Below, in pieces: positions 44,065 through 55,998 of a stretch of 64,000 bases of DNA. Under the pieces are notes generated by a model. It did no database searches. It was not told where the DNA came from and was given only the letters and a program-made list of their open reading frames with translations. The stretch covers positions 4,092,001 through 4,156,000 of the forward strand of contig NW_027248940.1 of assembly GCF_036711975.1 (NCBI RefSeq). Direction: 5' to 3'. Source of the DNA: Onthophagus taurus. Taxonomy: Eukaryota > Arthropoda > Insecta > Coleoptera > Scarabaeidae. The position numbers were made by a program, and so were the translations under genes. Numbering within the stretch: the first letter of the stretch is position 1; each line of letters begins with the position of its first letter.

Positions 44065-45860
44065 TTAAGAAATTAGAGAATCTCTTAACTCCTTTCTTCT
44101 TATTTTTCCAGACGATGTTTTTGGTAAATCTTCCATAAAATAAATTCCTCCACGTAAATGTTTCGTTTTTGAAATACGCTCTTAAAATAAATAATGTAAT
44201 TATTAAAAATCGGATCGGAATAAAATAATTACAAACCAGCTACGAACTGAACCAACTCCTCTTCGGTTACATTTGAATTAGGTTGTTTAACCACAAATCC
44301 AGTAGGTAACTCGCCCGCTAATTCATCTGGTTTACCAACAACACAAGCTGCTTTAACTTCTGGATGGGTTATTAAAATTCCTTCGATTTCAGCCGGTGGA
44401 ACTTGAAATCCTTTGTATTTAATCAAATCTTTGACTCTATCGACGATAAAAACGTAACCTTCTTCGTCGTAGTAACCAACATCTCCTGTGTGTAACCAAC
44501 CGTCGATGAAAGTAGTTTTCGTTGCTTCTGGATTACGATAATAACCTTTGGTGATCATTCTTCCTTTTAAGTAAATCTCACCCGGTTGATTTGGACCTAA
44601 ACGATTTCCAAGTTCATCGCAAAAACAAATCGACATTCCAGGAACTATTTTTCCAGATGATCCAAGTTTTGTTTCGTTTATTGGCATTAAAGTTACGCTT
44701 AATGTTGCTTCAGTTAAACCATAAGCTTGACAAAAACTTTTCAATTTAGGAAATAATTTGATGAGATCTTGTTCGATTTTTGTACTTAATGAAGTACTCG
44801 CACAGTAAAGTTCTTCAACCGATGAAACATCATAATCTTTAAAGATAGTACTTTTAATTAAAGTATAAGCTATCGCTGGAACCATAGGTAAATTTGTTAT
44901 TTTATATTTTTCGATCGATTTTAGGAGAATTTTTTCGTCAAATCTTTTCATTACAACCATTTGATTGCCTTTGATAATTCCGGAAATATTCATAAATAAT
45001 CCGTAAACGTGGAAATTTGGCATGAATAGTAAAGCGGTTGCTTCTTTAGCTACAGAAAATTTTGGATCGCTAAAAATAAATTTGATTAAGTGATTTAGAA
45101 TGGGAGGAATTAATTTGTTATTACTCTAATATATTTATTGTTATTCCGATGTTATCATGAGTTATCATAACTGCTTTTGATAAACCGGTTGTGCCAGAAG
45201 ATGATGCAATAAAAGCGGTTTGATTAGTGGTGTTAACATTTGCAGGTTTAAAATGTTCGATGCAAAAATGTTGGTCGCAATTTTTTTTGATGAACATTTT
45301 TAGGTTATCATATCCAGGAATTTCTTCCTCATCCAAAATTATTATTTTTAAATCTTGGTTTATATCAAAAAATGGTAATAATTTTGAAGATATAAAAACG
45401 ATTTTTGGTTGATATATATTTAAGAGATGCAAAAATTCATCTAGAAATTATTTGAAATTATAAAAATTAATTATTCGATTAAAAAAATTACTTTTCGTGT
45501 AATTTTGGTTAATAAATCCAGAAATCATCCCAAGAAATAACCCGGCAACCACAGGAACATTATAAAAAATACTATTTTCAGCTGAAATTGCTAAAACATC
45601 GTTTTGTTTAAACCCACGATTTTGAAGACTTTTAGCTAATTTGCAACATAAAATTAAAAAGTCTTTGTTTGTAAGTTTTTGGTCAGTTGAGGCATCAATC
45701 TGAAAATCAACACAAATTAATAACAAAAAATAATTACCTTTAAATTTTTTACGTATAAAAAGTCATCTCCTTTTTCTTTTAATTTTTCAAACAACCTAAT
45801 TCCAATCGGATCTGTTGGAATTGGAGTTAAAAAATCCGGTCCATATAATATACGATTCAT
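44065..45860 (-). CDS. Luciferase/4-coumarate-CoA-ligase-like acyl-CoA synthetase, 531 aa
   Basis: Five exons (45860-45738, 45699-45492, 45440-45125, 45069-44237, 44180-44065) join to 1596 nt with all phases matching and GT/AG introns of 38-56 bp. Conserved adenylation motifs appear in order: SSSGTTGLSKAVMITHDN (phosphate loop), QAYGLTEATLSV, GWLHTGDVGYYDEEGYVF, VDRVKDLIKYKGFQVPPAE and, in the last exon, LPKTSSGKIRRKELR with the catalytic Lys. The family activates a carboxylic acid as acyl-AMP and then makes the CoA thioester. The product ends SLIS, not a peroxisomal SKL signal, so the location is uncertain. The start MNRILYGP is set by the conserved N-terminus. Substrate cannot be told; luciferase activity should not be assumed. 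No lesion seen. Confidence 0.92.
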
Positions 45861-46262
45861 GTTTGAATAAAGACTAAAGTAAAAATTTTTTTTAATTCTT
45901 ATATATATAAAATCTTTCAACAACATATTTTTGCCTTTTGATGTATTTTGAAAGTAATTAATTTAAGTAGGTATATAATTGAATAAATTACTCACTTTAC
46001 TAAATTGGAAAAACATGTTCTTTTATATACCATATCGAGATTCTTGAATGATTCATGATAATTTCGTTTTATAATTTATTGTTTATTATCATTGAAAATT
46101 TGTCTAAATGATTAAGAGAAGTAACAAAAGAATTGATATAATAATCTCATGTGGGTACAAAAACAGGTCGAACGCAACAACACTGTACCACAAACAACCA
46201 ATTGTATACAAATAAAATTACAGTTCACAATAGTAATAATGGTACAAAAGTGAATCAAAACA
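45861..46262. other. 5' flank of the ligase gene
   Basis: AT-rich region with the gene's promoter presumably near 45900-45960; tatatataaaatc at about 45900 could serve as a TATA-like sequence on either strand. No other feature. Confidence 0.35.
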
Positions 46263-46867
46263 TTAGCAGAGTTTCAGATCAAAATTGATAAAGTTGCGGC
46301 GTTGTCGAAGCCGAGTACTGAAATTCAATCTTCAGATTCACTCGAGGAGATTGTCATGGATTTCAATTCTTTTAAGAGATATGTGAGAGAACGTTTCGAA
46401 ACCCTGAAGACATTGATTACAAATAACAGTAAGGAGATTGATATTCTTGAAAATTATTCTAGACGGAACTGCCTCGTGTTTCATGGAATCATTGAAGGAG
46501 TAGATGATAAGGGTGAGTCGGTTGACGAGTTGGAAAGCAAAGTCCTTGAGGTTATATATTAAATTTTCTACTATCGACATGACCGACCGATACCATCGCT
46601 TAGGCAGATGTACAAAGGACGGAGGGGTCAACCGATAGACACATTATATGGTCAAATAAAAAGAATTCAAAGAGATTGGTCACTGAGTCGTTATCCAGGA
46701 ATAGACTAGAAGTTTTTAAAAAAGCTAGAGAATTATTCGGTAATACGAATGTCTGGACTAATGATGGGAGAATTTTTGTAAAAGCTGGTACAAGTTTCCA
46801 TACCATACTCTTCCAAAGCGACCTTGAGGATCTAAAAGCTATGAGGGATCCGACGCCTTCGGTGTAA
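46263..46867 (+). pseudogene. LINE ORF1-like protein fragment (CR1/L1-type)
   Basis: A plus-strand frame without its own ATG encodes a coiled coil (FKRYVRERFETLKTLITNN) followed by ENYSRRNCLVFHGIIEG, a segment typical of ORF1 proteins with an RRM-like core. After a frame change near 46560 it continues with MTDRYHRLGRCTKDGGVNRP, and the C-terminal part has VWTNDGRIFVKAGTSFHTIL. Such proteins coat LINE RNA. No ORF2 follows recognisably. Decayed. Confidence 0.6.
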
Positions 46868-47584
46868 GACAAAAGAAAAGATCTGCGGTTGCGAAGCCAA
46901 AAAAAAGTAATGGCCTTTCAGCATCAACGTAGTATGGGCTGATTTTTCCAGGTGTGTTGATTATTTACTTGCGGTCATTTTTTGTTTTTTGTTCAATTTT
47001 ATACCTATTGCTATTCTATTATTGCTTTTCTCTCCTCGTGCTTGAATCATTTTCTGTTTTCACTTTTATTAATAACACTAGTTTACAAGAAAAATCTCGA
47101 AGACTGTGATATGTTGTGGCACTGTGACTGTCTTCAGTTTTTCTCAATAACGTCCAGTTTTTGAGATATACCCAAAAATGTGGAAAATCGTATATTAAAA
47201 AACATAGTAACGGTTCATGTTTAGCATATTTTTTATTTTGCATAGTGTGCTTCTGTAGCTATATGGACATGAAAGTAGAGATCCAGACGAACATTTTGAG
47301 GTATTGATGGCATAAATCGAACTCTCCGTTATTTTGCTATAACCTAAAACAACTCAACAAAATCACATTTTTTGGCATTTTTCCCATTTTTTCAGTTAAT
47401 CGCACCGTAACAAAAAAGAATTATACAAGATGTCCCGAAACTCAACGTCAAGCGGACACCGGGTGAGAGGCCACCCCATACCTGTTCTGGTAAATATAAG
47501 AAAAAAAATTCCATACCTCTTAGTTAAGTGGTAATATCCATATTTTTAATGTTAAAAATCGTTCCCGTACATCATATTTCTTTT
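46868..47584. other. Mixed repeat remains without coding
   Basis: Continues from the LINE ORF1 piece into AT-rich DNA. At about 47425 a sequence acaagatgtcccgaaactca resembles the outer end of a mariner family. No complete element is defined. Confidence 0.4.
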
Positions 47585-47817
47585 TTTTTTATTTTATACC
47601 AGTGGACACAAAACGGGACAAACCCAGAAAATTGTGTCACTACATTAACAGATAAATTATTGTACGGTTAATTACGCATAAATTAACTAACAAAAACAAT
47701 AATTATTCTATAAAAAACAAAGATAATAATAAGACAAAATGAAAAAAAAAAGGAAAATACACATAAATAAATAAAATGTGAAATTTGAAAAAATAAAGAG
47801 TACATTCGATTACGTAA

Positions 47818-48561
47818 CAGTCAAGTTAAGCAGTCTGTTCTGTACCACAGCGGCAGTTATCAAGCGCTTGAATGTCTCATACGCATTACAAAAAACATCT
47901 ACACCGTTGCCAGTTTTATGGAAGTGATCGCAAGCAATCGCCATCCGAATCATAGGTGAATTTTGAAATAAATTTGTCCTCGGAGTATAATGGGAGTATA
48001 AAAAATAGTCTCATGTCTTAAAGATCGAGGTGGTATACGTATATTTACACAACCCAATAAGACCGAGGAGGCACATCTATTATTGACAATCTTGTAAAAT
48101 GTCAGAACATCGTTACATAGGCGGCGCTGGTGGAGTGGAAGAAGTTGGAAAGAGCTGCACGCAGAATCGTAATCCTTATAGTTTAATTTAAATTTATAGG
48201 TTAAGTGCTTTAAAAATTTCTTCTGAATTCTTTCGATTCTGTTTATATAAGTGTGATACTGCGGGTTCCAAATAGTAGTGCAAAAGTTAAGTATACTAAA
48301 TACGTAAGCAAAATATAAAACTTTCACCGCTTTAACGCTTTTGAAAGAGTCTGTGAACCTTATGACAAAGCCCAACATTCGCAGCGCCCTTCCAACCACT
48401 CCATCAACGTGACCACTAAATGTTAGTTTATTGTGAAAAGTGACCCCAGGGTCTTTAATTTGAGTTACTCTGGTTAAAACATAGTCACTCAAGCTGTAAC
48501 CATATCTGATGACATTCAAACTTCTTGAGAAAGAAATAACGTTACATTTGATAGGATTAAG
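47818..48561 (-). pseudogene. LINE copy B, C-terminal RT region
   Basis: Frame with VTQIKDPGVTFHNKLTFSGH, then IWNPQYHTYINRIERIQKKF and LLPLHQRRLCNDVLTFYKIV, the thumb and connection region. After a frame change near 47980 come MIRMAIACDHFHKTGNGVDV and FKRLITAA, matching the tail of copy A. The catalytic domain is on the far side of the Copia insertion. Confidence 0.75.
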
Positions 48562-48796
48562 TGTTAGAATAATTTAGTTGATAATTATTTTGATCAACGT
48601 TTATGTTATAATAAGTATTTAGATCACTTTACCTGTTGATAATTTATATGTTGTAAGCATAGTGATATAAAAAAGTTGTTGTTGTTGTTTACGATTTTGT
48701 CATATACAAGATGTACAAGATTTTGCTTTAAAATTGGCAAAAATAAAATTCCCGCAAAAGCCATAAAGTCGTTTAAATATTCAAGAAAGTCCATCA
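48562..48796 (+). repeat. Copia 5' LTR
   Basis: 235 bp, starting TGTTAGAATAATTTAG. It carries transcription start and polyadenylation signals in such elements; gatataaaaaagttg is a TATA-like sequence inside it. I count three differences from the 3' LTR. Confidence 0.93.
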
Positions 48797-48884
48797 GGTT
48801 ATTGGCCCAGATCGCGGGTTATAAAGATTGAAATATTTATATAGTACAATATATAATAAGGAGATATAACAGAAAGATTTCAAG

Positions 48885-51800
48885 ATGGAAAGCGGTAAGC
48901 ATATGGGTCAAATAAAGCTATTATCTAACAACAATTATCAGACATGGAAATTTCGAGTTGAGATGTTGTTAATTCGGGAATGTGGTGAGGCCGCCTTTGA
49001 ACGGTCTCGACCTTTGGTAATACCGCTGCCACCAGAAACAGTATTTCGCGCTTCCTAATTCTTAGTCTGAAGGACCCCTAATTGATCCTAGCGAATCAAT
49101 CAAAACTAAATGACAAGCGCGCGGTCACTATTTCAGAACCGTGGGTTCTTGCACTAAGGCTCTGCCAGGAAAAGGGGAAAATCAAAAAAAACAAGTGTTC
49201 TAACCACACTTAAACTATATTAACAAAATAACAAGTAAAAATAGACAATGAACAAAAATGAACCTTATAATCTACCTACGATTATCTATGACCCGACGTT
49301 ACTTAAAAAGAGATATTTCCGAATCTAACCTCGACAGCTAATACTCGTTGACAGATAGGTGATAACGAAAACTGGCAAACAGACTTACTCAGGACTTGTA
49401 TTCCGATTTGGTGGTACGCCGATGGATCGCAACCCTGGATCCTTTTTGGTGGCTTCTCGGAAGTTAACCGGGAAGGTTCCAACACCACTCTTGCACCAAA
49501 TCCTCAGTGGAAACACAATTACCGACACGGATGCCCGAAGTACAAAGAATGTTCGCAAATGAAACTAAGTCACAGTTCTCGATATACGACGACACTTAGA
49601 ATTGGCGTTAAAGCGAATTCTAAGTTTCTATCTAACGGAGCGCTGACGACGTTTCGACTCAAAAACCTCTTGTGATTGTTGTTATTATTCTGATTCGTAA
49701 TTTGTAATCCCTTGAAAAAGGTCTTACAAGCCCTTAAGTAACCTCGGGTATTGGAGGGGTGCAAAAACCTTCTTGAGGCGTTCCTATCGCCTGGATGTTC
49801 CCGACACCTGGGCCAATCCAAAATACGGGGCGGATATTTTACAATAATTTTCTGAGCCAATGAGGAAATTTGGGGAAGGGAACAATTTTTGACCACGGGG
49901 CCAGAAGATAACATCCGCCACTAGCTAATCCCAAAAATCATCACGTAAATCCCAAACTGTGGGAGCCATCAAACCTTTACGTTTTCTAACGTCTATTGTA
50001 TTTTTAACGACTTTTTCGTTATCTACGTTTTCCCATAAATTTGCTTGTACATTAATCTTTCTCAAAATTTATTTCGACGTCTGGTCACCATCCCGGACGT
50101 CGGTCGTAAACGCGAGACGTGATTTTTGGTTTTTAGAAGAAAAAGGCTGCACGCCAGGAATATACAATTCGTATGGTTTATTCCCAAAACCATTAAATAA
50201 TTTCCGAATTATTACAGGAAAATCTTTGGGAAGTTGTTACAAATGAACCACCAACTACAAAGGAAGATATGTGGGACCTTACAGATAAAAAGGCTCGAGC
50301 AACAATTGGATTATTAGTGGATGATACCCAACTGAAGCTTATAAAAGGGAAAACAACGGCGAAAGAAATGTGGTTGTCATTAAAAAACTTCCATGAAAAG
50401 TCTACATTAGGAGTGACAACCAGACTACTCAAAAAGTTATGTAAAAGGGAACTCTCAGAAGGTGGTGACATGGAGATTCACATAAGGGAAATGGAGGAAC
50501 TATTGGAGCAATTAACAACTGCTGGACATATTTTTCCTGAAGAAATGATTGTTATATTTTATTTACAAAGTTTGCCAGCTAGTTATGATCATCTTATAAT
50601 TGCATTAGAAAACAGAACGGACACGTTGACAGCAGAATTTGTGAAACAAAGACTTCTGGAAGAGTATGAAAAACGAAAAAATCGGGACTTCGACGAAGCT
50701 TCAAAGGCCATGAAGACACTGCAGTATTCTAGAGGTATAGAGAAGAAAAATATTGAATGTTTCTTTTGCAAGAAAAAAGGACACATGAAGAAAGATTGTC
50801 GAAAGTATATAACTTGGTTGAAGAAACACAAAGCCAAGATAGCAGAAGACAAGAAAGAAAATTCCGACAATGAAAAGGAAGAGTATTTGAGTTATATAGC
50901 GAAGGAAAATACCATAATTCATCATTGCAATAAATCCAACACTATAACAGGACAGCGAGACGACCAAATGTGGTACATAGATTCTGGAGCAATGGCCCAC
51001 ATGTGTAACAATCCAGAATTATTAGAACATATTAATAAAAACGGTGCCACAGTAGTTAGTGTAGCAGACGGTCGTAAGTTAAATGTCAGGGGTACAGGTA
51101 CTTGCGTTATTAGAAGCATTGCTAATGATAGTAGTAATATGGTTATAAAGTTAAACAATGTTTTATATGTACCGAATTTAGATAGCAATTTAATTTCTGT
51201 TAGTAATCTAGTAAGTAAAGGGTTAGAAGTTATATTTAATGGGAGGTTTTGTTAAATGTAAGGATAATATAATAATGAAATTTAATAAGATAGGTAAACT
51301 ATTTGTGTTAGATTTTGGTGAAAAAACATATAAAATATCATTGCCAATAATTAAAAGATGCGTACATGAATGGCATAAGGTTTTAGCCCACCGAAATTTA
51401 ACTGATATAAAGAAATTACAGTTATTATATCCTGAAAAGATTAATATTACAAATTGTAACTGTTCAGATAATAAAACCGAAAAAACAAATCCGATAGATT
51501 TACTTCATTCAGACGTTTGTTGTCCAATAGAAGTTGTAACGAATCAAGGTTATAAATACATACTCAGTTTAATTGATGATTGTACAGACTATACAACTGT
51601 TTACTTAATAAAGGAAAAGAGTGATGTAGCAAACATAATTAAAGAACATATTAGTATGTTGGAAAATATATTTAACAGAAAACCAAAAATAATACGAAGT
51701 GATAGAGGCGGAGAATATATGTCTAAAGATCTGAAACATTATTTTAGACAAAAAGGAATTTTACATCAGACATCTTGTCCTCGAACACCTCAACAGAACG

Positions 51801-53930
51801 GTAAAGCAGAAAGAAAGAATAGAACCTTAATGGAAGCTGTTAGATGCTTACTTATTCAATCAAAGTTAGATAAGTGTTATTGGGGCGAAGCAGTTAAAAC
51901 TGCTTGTTATATTTTGAACAGAATAATTTCAAATAATAATAAAACACCGTATGAACAGTGGTATAATCAAATGCCAACATATAATGATATGATTTCATTC
52001 GGAAGTACAGTTTATTATTATAATGATCATTTAGACAGACGAAAACTTGATGATAGAGGAGAAAAAGGTATATTTATTGGATATGAAGAGAACACAAAGG
52101 GTTACAGAATACTTGTTAATAATAGAAACGTAAAGATTACGAGAAATATAATTTTAGCCGACGAAAAATGTAATAAATCAAAGATAACCATTGAAAAACC
52201 TTGTAATGAAAAGAATATAATTATGATAAATCTGGAAAATAATGAAGATCTACAAGAACCATTTCGAATTCAAAAAAATTTGAATGAAGAGGTACAAGAA
52301 GAAAAACAACAAACCGAAGAGGAACATAGATACCCAACAAGGAAAAATAGAGGTATTCCACCTAAGAGATTTATTGAAAGTGTAAAGTATGCAGAAAATA
52401 TATTCGAAGATGATCCAAAAACCTACGAAGAAGCGATAAATTCAAAGGATAAAGATGAATGGGTACGGGCTATGAATGAGGAATTGGCAGCTTTTCAGAA
52501 AAATAACACATGGATTTTAATGGAATTGCCAAAAGGAAAAACAGCTATTGGTACAAAATGGGTGTATAAACGTAAAACTAACGAAAGTGGAGTTAAAGAA
52601 CGTTTCAGAGCACGATTAGTAGCACAAGGTTGTTCACAAAAATACGGAATTGATTATGATGAAGTATTTACACCCGTAACTAGATCAATTACTGTAAAAA
52701 CGCTTCTTGAATTAGCTAGTAAAAAGAGTTTACAGGTAAGACATTATGACGTTGAAACAGCATATTTAAATGGAGACTTAAAACACGAAGTATATTTAAA
52801 ACCACCGCTTGGTTTAAATACAACTAAAGTTTGCAAGTTGTTAAAAAATTTGTATGGATTAAAACAAGGTGCTAACGAATGGTTTAAAAAATTACAGAAA
52901 ATGTTGATTGAAAATAATTTTAAACAAAGCGAAAATGATCATTGTTTATATTTTAAAGAAGTTAATGAAGATATGTTATACTTAGCTATCTATGTAGATG
53001 ATATATGTTGTGTAGCAAGATTTGATAAAACTTTTGATAATATGGAGCGAGCACTAAATAATTATTTCAAAATTAAATTGTTGGGAGAAATTACAGAATT
53101 TCTAGGTGTTCAAATAGAAAGAGATGGTCAGCATTTTCAACTACACCAAAGAAAATATATATCAAGAAAATTAAAAGAATTTGGCTTAGAAGACGCTAAG
53201 ACTAGTGATATACCAATGAACACAGGATATAGAAAAGATGATTTAACCGGAAGTGAAAAATTTGACGAAAAGCAGTACAGAAGTGCAATTGGAGCTTTAC
53301 TGTATATTGCAAATGATACTCGACCAGATATTTCTGCTTCAGTATCTATTTTAGCACAGAAAGTGACGAATCCAATGAAAAGGGATTGGATAGAAGTGCA
53401 ACGAGTATTTAGATATTTGAAAAATACCATTGATTTAAAATTACAAATAAAATCAAGCCCAGATCAATCAACGGATCACCTAATTGCATATGTGGATGCA
53501 GATTGGGGATCGAATTTAATTGATAGGAAATCAAATAGTGGATATTGTGTATTCTTAAATGGCAATTTAATGACTTGGAGCAGCACAAAACAAAAATGCG
53601 TAAGCTTATACTGAGGCGGAATATGTTGCGCTAACTGAATTAACTACAGAGCTTGAATGGTACACGAGATTATTATCAGAAATAGGCATTAATGTAACAC
53701 CGATAATCTTCGAGGATAATCAAAGTTGCATAAAACTTACCAAAAATGACCAGTTAAAGAAAAGAACTAAGCACATAGATACGAAATACCATTATATAAG
53801 GGATTTAGTAAATAAAAATAAAATAAATATAAAATATTTACCTAGTGAAGATATGATAGCTGATATACTGACTAAACCGTTAGATAAAATAAAACTTAGG
53901 AAGTTTAGGAAAGGTTTAGGATTAATTTAA
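48885..53930 (+). pseudogene. Copia gag-pol polyprotein, interrupted and frame-shifted
   Basis: Gag begins at the ATG at 48885 and is cut by the solo LTR at 48981-50216. After it gag continues with a zinc knuckle CFFCKKKGHMKKDC, then the protease DSGA box (WYIDSGAMAHMC). A frame change lies at about 51245. The integrase has HEWHKVLAHRNL and its catalytic Asp, Asp and Glu in LLHSDVCCP, IRSDRGGEY and GKAERKNRT; the zinc-finger part looks shortened. The RT has the YVDDICCV box near 53000. RNase H starts near 53490 and changes frame near 53605, continuing to a stop at 53930 with DILTKPLDK. Order PR-IN-RT-RH is diagnostic for Copia. Confidence 0.9.
48981..50216. mobile_element. Solo LTR (1236 bp) in Copia gag
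   Basis: The segment begins TGTGGTGAGG and ends TTATTACA, so it has TG...CA ends. It is flanked by ggaa at 48977-48980 and 50217-50220, and its removal rejoins Copia gag in frame. A 4-bp duplication and TG/CA ends fit a Gypsy-type solo LTR left by LTR-LTR recombination. No coding region of its own is recognised. Confidence 0.75.
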
Positions 53931-53955
53931 TTAGAATATTCATTATAAGGGAGGG

Positions 53956-54190
53956 TGTTAGAATAATTTAGTTGATAATTATTTTGATCAACGTTTATTT
54001 TATAATAAGTATTTAGATCACTTTACCTGTTGATAATTTATATGTTGTAAGCATAGTGATATAAAAAAGTTGTTGTTGTTGTTTACGACTTTGTCATATA
54101 CAAGATGTACAAGATTCTGCTTTAAAATTGGCAAAAATAAAATTCCCGCAAAAGCCATAAAGTCGTTTAAATATTCAAGAAAGTCCATCA
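53956..54190 (+). repeat. Copia 3' LTR
   Basis: 235 bp, same length as the 5' LTR with about three base differences (a G/T after caacgttta and two T/C in the second half). Directly preceded by a purine-rich tract. Confidence 0.93.
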
Positions 54191-54205
54191 TTAAGTGTCA
54201 TAAAA

Positions 54206-54612
54206 TTTTAATATATTATACAACAAGACGATCGAAAATACTCGATAATACGAGACGTATTGCCTGAAACACCACGAGACCGAAGGTCGAGTGGTGTTTT
54301 TTAAGGCAATACGTCGAGATTCGAGTATTTTCGATTGTCGTGTTGTATATGGCTAGACTATTTCATGAATAAAAAATATACATATTTTTAGAATTTTAAT
54401 ATTTTTTTAAAAAATCATATTGATTGTTATGGAAACATTCATGGATGTCACGAAATCGATGAAATGTCAAACAAGCGATAATACAAAGGTTCGTATTATC
54501 GTTCTCCATGGTTACGGCCAAATAACCGCTGAAATACTCGCAATTGACGGAAAACACCAATTCTTATTGGCTGTTAACGTTATGAATGAAATAGTCATAG
54601 CAATAGAGTTGT
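54206..54612. mobile_element. Hairpin-forming non-autonomous element
   Basis: A near-perfect hairpin of about 55-bp stems occupies about 54224-54347 (aaaatactcg...cgagtatttt; loop near gaccgaaggtcga). It is followed by AT-rich DNA and a 195-bp open frame (54420-54614) that I do not believe is coding. The block interrupts LINE copy B between the YADD region and the Copia site. Ends and duplication are not clear. Family unknown. Confidence 0.5.
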
Positions 54613-55215
54613 AGTGCATTAATGTTACGCTGCACCCTCGAGCGTGGGTGGAGAGGAAATTCGTGCAAACAATTTCATATCATCTGCATACATTAAGCAC
54701 TGGAAGTGTTTTATTACTGTGAAAATGTCATTGATGTAAATATTAAAAAGAAGGGGGCCAAGATGGCTCCCTTGAGGTACGCCTGAAGGAACGGACATTA
54801 TATCAGAATAATATCCATTAATAGATACCACCTGAGTTCTACCACGCATATAAGAAGCAATCAATAGCAACAAATAGTTGTTAATTTCCATTATCTGAAG
54901 CTTTGACAACAGGAGATTGTGATCTACACGATCAAAAGCCTTACTGAAGTCAGTGTATATGGCATCCACTTGAATTGCTTGATCAAGAGAAGAAAAAATA
55001 TAATCACTGTACTCAAGCAAGTTACTCTCGATCGAGCGACCCGCAAAAAAGCCGTGTTGTCTAGTATCAATTTTATTTTTAGTAAGAAAAAATAGTCGTT
55101 TATAAATTAGTTTTTCAAAAATTTTACTCAAAACTGATAATAAAGATATTGGCCTGTAGTTGGATACATCACTTTTGTTGCCAGATTTAAAGATAGGAAC
55201 TATATGTGCCTGCTA
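54613..55215 (-). pseudogene. LINE copy B, catalytic RT region
   Basis: Frame with VSNYRPISLLSVLSKIFEKL, QHGFFAGRSIESNLLEY, VDAIYTDFSKAFDRVDHNLL, VPSGVPQGSHLGPLLFNIY and the catalytic LMYADDMKLF. All expected reverse-transcriptase motifs up to the YADD box are present in one frame; it breaks just before the hairpin element at 54612. The endonuclease is missing upstream. Confidence 0.8.
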
Positions 55216-55998
55216 TTCGTCGTCTAACTATCTATCTGCACATCTTCTGCTGGAGTCCACTGCTCTGTCGGTGCCATCCGTGCCACAACTGGGTCTGCTT
55301 GAAAACGTGGTAATAACACTTCGTATGGTGCTCGTCCAGTAGTCTTGTTTATGGCCAAATTTAAATTTCGTTCTACTTCCACTATACTCCTATCCCAACT
55401 TACATCTTCTTGCATACTTCCTAATATCAACGGTGTCACAGTTTTGTTAACTCTCTCTACCTGTCCATTTCTTGCTGGATGACTAGTGGAATTGTACGTA
55501 ACAGATATCGCTCGATTTTCAGCAAACCTCCGAATCTCCGTGGATGTGAACGATGTCCCTCTATCGCATACGATCCTTCCTTGGATTTCCATACTCTTGG
55601 ATTAATTTCTCCAGTGATCTTACCGTTGTTCTGGTTTTGGTGTCTCGTACAAGGTATAACTTTACAAATTTCGTCAAAGCGTCTATGCTTACTAACAGAT
55701 ACATGTTACCTCTGCAACTCTTTATAAACGGTCCCAAATGGTCCATGTGAATTCGGTCGAACGGTTTCTGTGGAGCAGGAATGGGATATAGTTTCCCCGC
55801 TTTCAACCCTGTCGGTAACTTGCTTAATAGACATTCTGGGCATGCTCGTATATGTATTCTCACATATCTTCTCATTCCAACAAACCAACAATCCCGCATG
55901 ATCGCATCAACAGTTCGTTCCAACCCAAAATCATAAGATTTCATGATCAAGTTCATAGAGGAATATAAATCTAATCCGTGCTTATGGAAAATAAGATC
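55216..55998 (-). pseudogene. Gypsy-type integrase fragment
   Basis: Minus-strand frame from about 55998: CWFVGMRRYVRIHIRACPEC (HHCC finger region), FDRIHMDHLGPFIKS (first catalytic Asp), then after a one-base frame change near 55570 VCDRGTSFTSTEI (second Asp) and NGQVERVNKTVTPLI (catalytic Glu). The sequence ends in an integrase C-terminal stretch near 55224. No LTR, RT or gag is attached, so it is an orphan fragment flanked by other elements. Confidence 0.75.

Larger units (their letters stand above)
48562..54190 (+). mobile_element. Full-length Copia retrotransposon
   Basis: Two 235-bp LTRs (48562-48796, 53956-54190) begin TGTTAG and end CATCA and are flanked by ttaag (48557-48561, 54191-54195). 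Immediately inside the 5' LTR is ggttattggcccag, matching the complement of the anticodon region of initiator Met tRNA, the half-tRNA primer typical of Copia. A purine tract ataagggaggg precedes the 3' LTR. Gag-pol is in plus orientation with two frame breaks, and a solo LTR interrupts gag. Confidence 0.95.
47585..55215 (-). mobile_element. LINE copy B (CR1/Jockey-like) split by Copia and a hairpin element
   Basis: Minus-strand LINE of the same family as copy A. The reverse transcriptase occupies 55215-54613, then a 400-bp hairpin element (54206-54612) and a Copia element (48562-54190) interrupt, and the coding resumes at 48561 down to about 47818. The reading across the Copia site (LNPIKCNVISF) is restored if Copia and one ttaag copy are removed. 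The 5' end at 55215 abuts a Gypsy fragment. Confidence 0.8.

Noticed and set aside
54420-54614. 64-codon plus-strand frame
   Set aside because: It lies in a non-autonomous hairpin insertion, resembles no protein I know and is probably chance.
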